Shown piece after piece: positions 23,211 to 24,608 of a DNA stretch of 24,608 bases. Positions within the stretch are counted from its first letter, which is position 1, and every line of letters starts with the position of its first letter. The notes beneath the pieces were generated by a model that saw only the letters and a list, made by a program, of their open reading frames with translations, did not search any database and was not told where the DNA came from. This stretch comes from Flavobacterium sp. (GTDB lineage Bacteria; Bacteroidota; Bacteroidia; Flavobacteriales; Flavobacteriaceae): NCBI GenBank assembly GCA_030150335.1, contig JASLGC010000026.1, forward strand, positions 1 to 24,608, read 5' to 3'. A program made the translations under genes and the position numbers.

Positions 23211-23965
23211 TTACAGGGGCAAATGGCCAAGTTGGACAAGCTTTAAAATCAATTTCAAAAGAATATTTTGGGATTGATTTTCTTTTTTTAAATTCTACTT
23301 TACTTGATATAACGAGTTTATCTCAGTGTCGGGAGGTTTTCAGTAAAACACAACCGGATTATTGTGTTAATTTAGCGGCTTATACTGCGGTTGACAAAGC
23401 TGAAGATGAAGTAGAGAAAGCTTATTTAGTTAATGCAGAAGGTGTAAAGTGTTTGGCGCAAACATGTAGAGAAAACGGAGTGATATTGATTCAGATATCT
23501 ACAGATTTTGTTTTTGATGGCAATAAACGAACTCCTTATACAATAATGGATGAACCAAATCCGATAAATGTATATGGTTCTTCTAAATTGAAGGGAGAAG
23601 AATATATCAAGGATATTTTAGATAAGTATTATATCGTTCGTACTTCTTGGATTTATTCTAATTTTGGAAATAACTTTAAAAAAACAATGCTAAGGTTAGG
23701 AGAAACAAGAAAAGAAATAAGTGTTGTGAATGATCAGATAGGTTGTCCGACTGATGCAGTTGATTTAAGTCAATTCTTGATGCGTTTAATACAAGATAAG
23801 ATGCCTTTTGGAGTTTATCATTATAGCGGAGAGAAAGTGTGTTCTTGGTATGAATTTGCTGTTTCTATATTTGAAGAAGCGGGAATAGGTATTCAAGTTA
23901 ATGCAATTGGATCTGAAGAGTTTGCTGCAAAGGCAAAAAGACCAAAGTATAGTGTGTTGAGATAA
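23198..23965 (+). CDS. rfbD: dTDP-4-dehydrorhamnose reductase, short at the C-terminus
   Basis: An NAD(P)-dependent reductase of the extended SDR family, making dTDP-L-rhamnose. The Rossmann motif GANGQVG is at 7-13, STDFVFDG at 101-108 and the catalytic Y126-x3-K130. It starts within the last codons of rfbC. At 255 residues it stops at KRPKYSVLR, where relatives usually continue about 25-35 residues after R-P-x-Y-S-x-L. Skipping base A23960 would instead read D-N-K-L-E and stop at 23976-23978, directly touching the next ATG. This suggests a recent single-base change or a sequence error, though even that version would be short. The catalytic core is intact. Confidence 0.9.
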   Translation: MRILVTGANGQVGQALKSISKEYFGIDFLFLNSTLLDITSLSQCREVFSKTQPDYCVNLAAYTAVDKAEDEVEKAYLVNAEGVKCLAQTCRENGVILIQISTDFVFDGNKRTPYTIMDEPNPINVYGSSKLKGEEYIKDILDKYYIVRTSWIYSNFGNNFKKTMLRLGETRKEISVVNDQIGCPTDAVDLSQFLMRLIQDKMPFGVYHYSGEKVCSWYEFAVSIFEEAGIGIQVNAIGSEEFAAKAKRPKYSVLR

Positions 23966-23978
23966 TAAATTGGAATAA

Positions 23979-24608
23979 ATGAGTTTTTTAGAGAGACTAT
24001 TTTTAAATAAAAAGAGTCAGGTTCTATTTCAAAGTTTAATTACTTTTGGATTAAGAGGAGCTGGTGTTGCATTTCTTTTTGGGTTGACATTGCTAATGAC
24101 ACGAAATTTTGAACCAAGTGTAGTTGGGGAATACGAGTTTATTAGAGTTTATTTATTGGTTATTGGTAGTATTGTTCTATTAGGAACAGATGTTTCTATA
24201 GTTTATTTTGCAGGTAAATTAAAGGCACTACAAGCATTTTCAAGTTTGAAAAAAGTATATCTTCAAATATTGAAAATGATTGGCTTAGTATCAATAATTT
24301 TAATCAGTTTATTCTATTTATTGACAAGTGAAGAATGGGTAAATAGTTTTTTTGATCAAAATATTTATAGCGTTATAAAACTTGCTGTGTTATTTGTTCC
24401 ATTTTACGCGATAACTCTTTTTAATACAGAAGCATTAAGAGCTCTTGACAAACCTATAATTTCTGAATTATTTAGGAATATCTTCAAGTTTACTCCTTTG
24501 TTGATAGGAATACTAATCTCTTTATTTTACGAATCTAATTTACTGGCTTTAGCTGAATACTATATTTATGGTTTTGGATTGCTATCTGTATTTAGTGAAC
24601 TGGTAGTC
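23979..24608 (+). CDS. Wzx-type polysaccharide flippase (partial, runs off the window)
   Basis: An open frame of 210 codons with no stop reaches the window end. The translation begins MSFLERLFLNKKSQ and is highly hydrophobic, with repeated membrane helices. The first contains ITFGLRGAGVAFLFGLTLL, followed by a TRNFEPSVVGEYEF turn. A first helix followed by a conserved turn ending V-G-E-Y is the usual start of the oligosaccharide flippase (Wzx/MOP) family. It would move lipid-linked sugar repeat units across the inner membrane. The ATG lies 13 bases after the rfbD stop. The 3' part is missing. Confidence 0.82.
   Translation, partial: MSFLERLFLNKKSQVLFQSLITFGLRGAGVAFLFGLTLLMTRNFEPSVVGEYEFIRVYLLVIGSIVLLGTDVSIVYFAGKLKALQAFSSLKKVYLQILKMIGLVSIILISLFYLLTSEEWVNSFFDQNIYSVIKLAVLFVPFYAITLFNTEALRALDKPIISELFRNIFKFTPLLIGILISLFYESNLLALAEYYIYGFGLLSVFSELVV

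Overview
The window looks like chromosomal DNA from a Flavobacteriaceae member (Bacteroidota). It is AT-rich. Several genes are preceded by the Bacteroidota -7 promoter element TAnnTTTG, and almost none has a Shine-Dalgarno sequence. The tRNA lacks an encoded CCA, and the gene families (GlnRS, the YtxH/holin-like/DUF6327 trio, a lipoprotein with an acidic export signal) fit that group. Myroides is a plausible genus, but that is a guess from memory and not demonstrated. I see no insertion sequence, prophage, CRISPR array or rRNA.

Region 1 (1-1451) has no credible gene. Its first half holds a cluster of TTATCAACA-type DnaA boxes, very AT-rich stretches and a near-palindromic parS-like 16-mer. 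I read this as a candidate replication origin. Region 2 (1452-8930) is housekeeping: gltX, a lipocalin-like lipoprotein and a HIR-like SPFH protein on the plus strand; the convergent membrane trio DUF6327/holin-like/YtxH and then glnS on the minus strand; then folB and tRNA-Cys on the plus strand, followed by a convergent LysE-type exporter. Most unit ends carry a clear hairpin terminator. Region 3 (9015-16948) holds rnr with a translationally close secreted DUF2807 gene (minus), an acyl-CoA synthetase, rpiB, a DUF1294 membrane gene (minus) and tex. A small GC-richer imperfect inverted repeat lies after rpiB.

Region 4 (17205 to the end) starts with tatA on the minus strand. Divergently, a TAnnTTTG promoter at 17584 heads a long, tightly packed plus-strand series: a membrane-anchored M23 (LytM) protein, a GH3-type adenylating enzyme, a DUF6909-type protein, a Wzz-like membrane protein, rfbC, rfbD and a Wzx-type flippase cut by the window end. 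I see no terminator inside this series, so it probably forms one operon leading into a surface polysaccharide locus.

The points most worth a second look are the candidate oriC with its parS-like site, nucleoside-phosphorylase-superfamily motifs in the DUF6909 protein together with a rare strong Shine-Dalgarno in front of it, an M23 domain whose first His of the HxH motif is Tyr, and an rfbD whose 3' end looks frameshifted and short.
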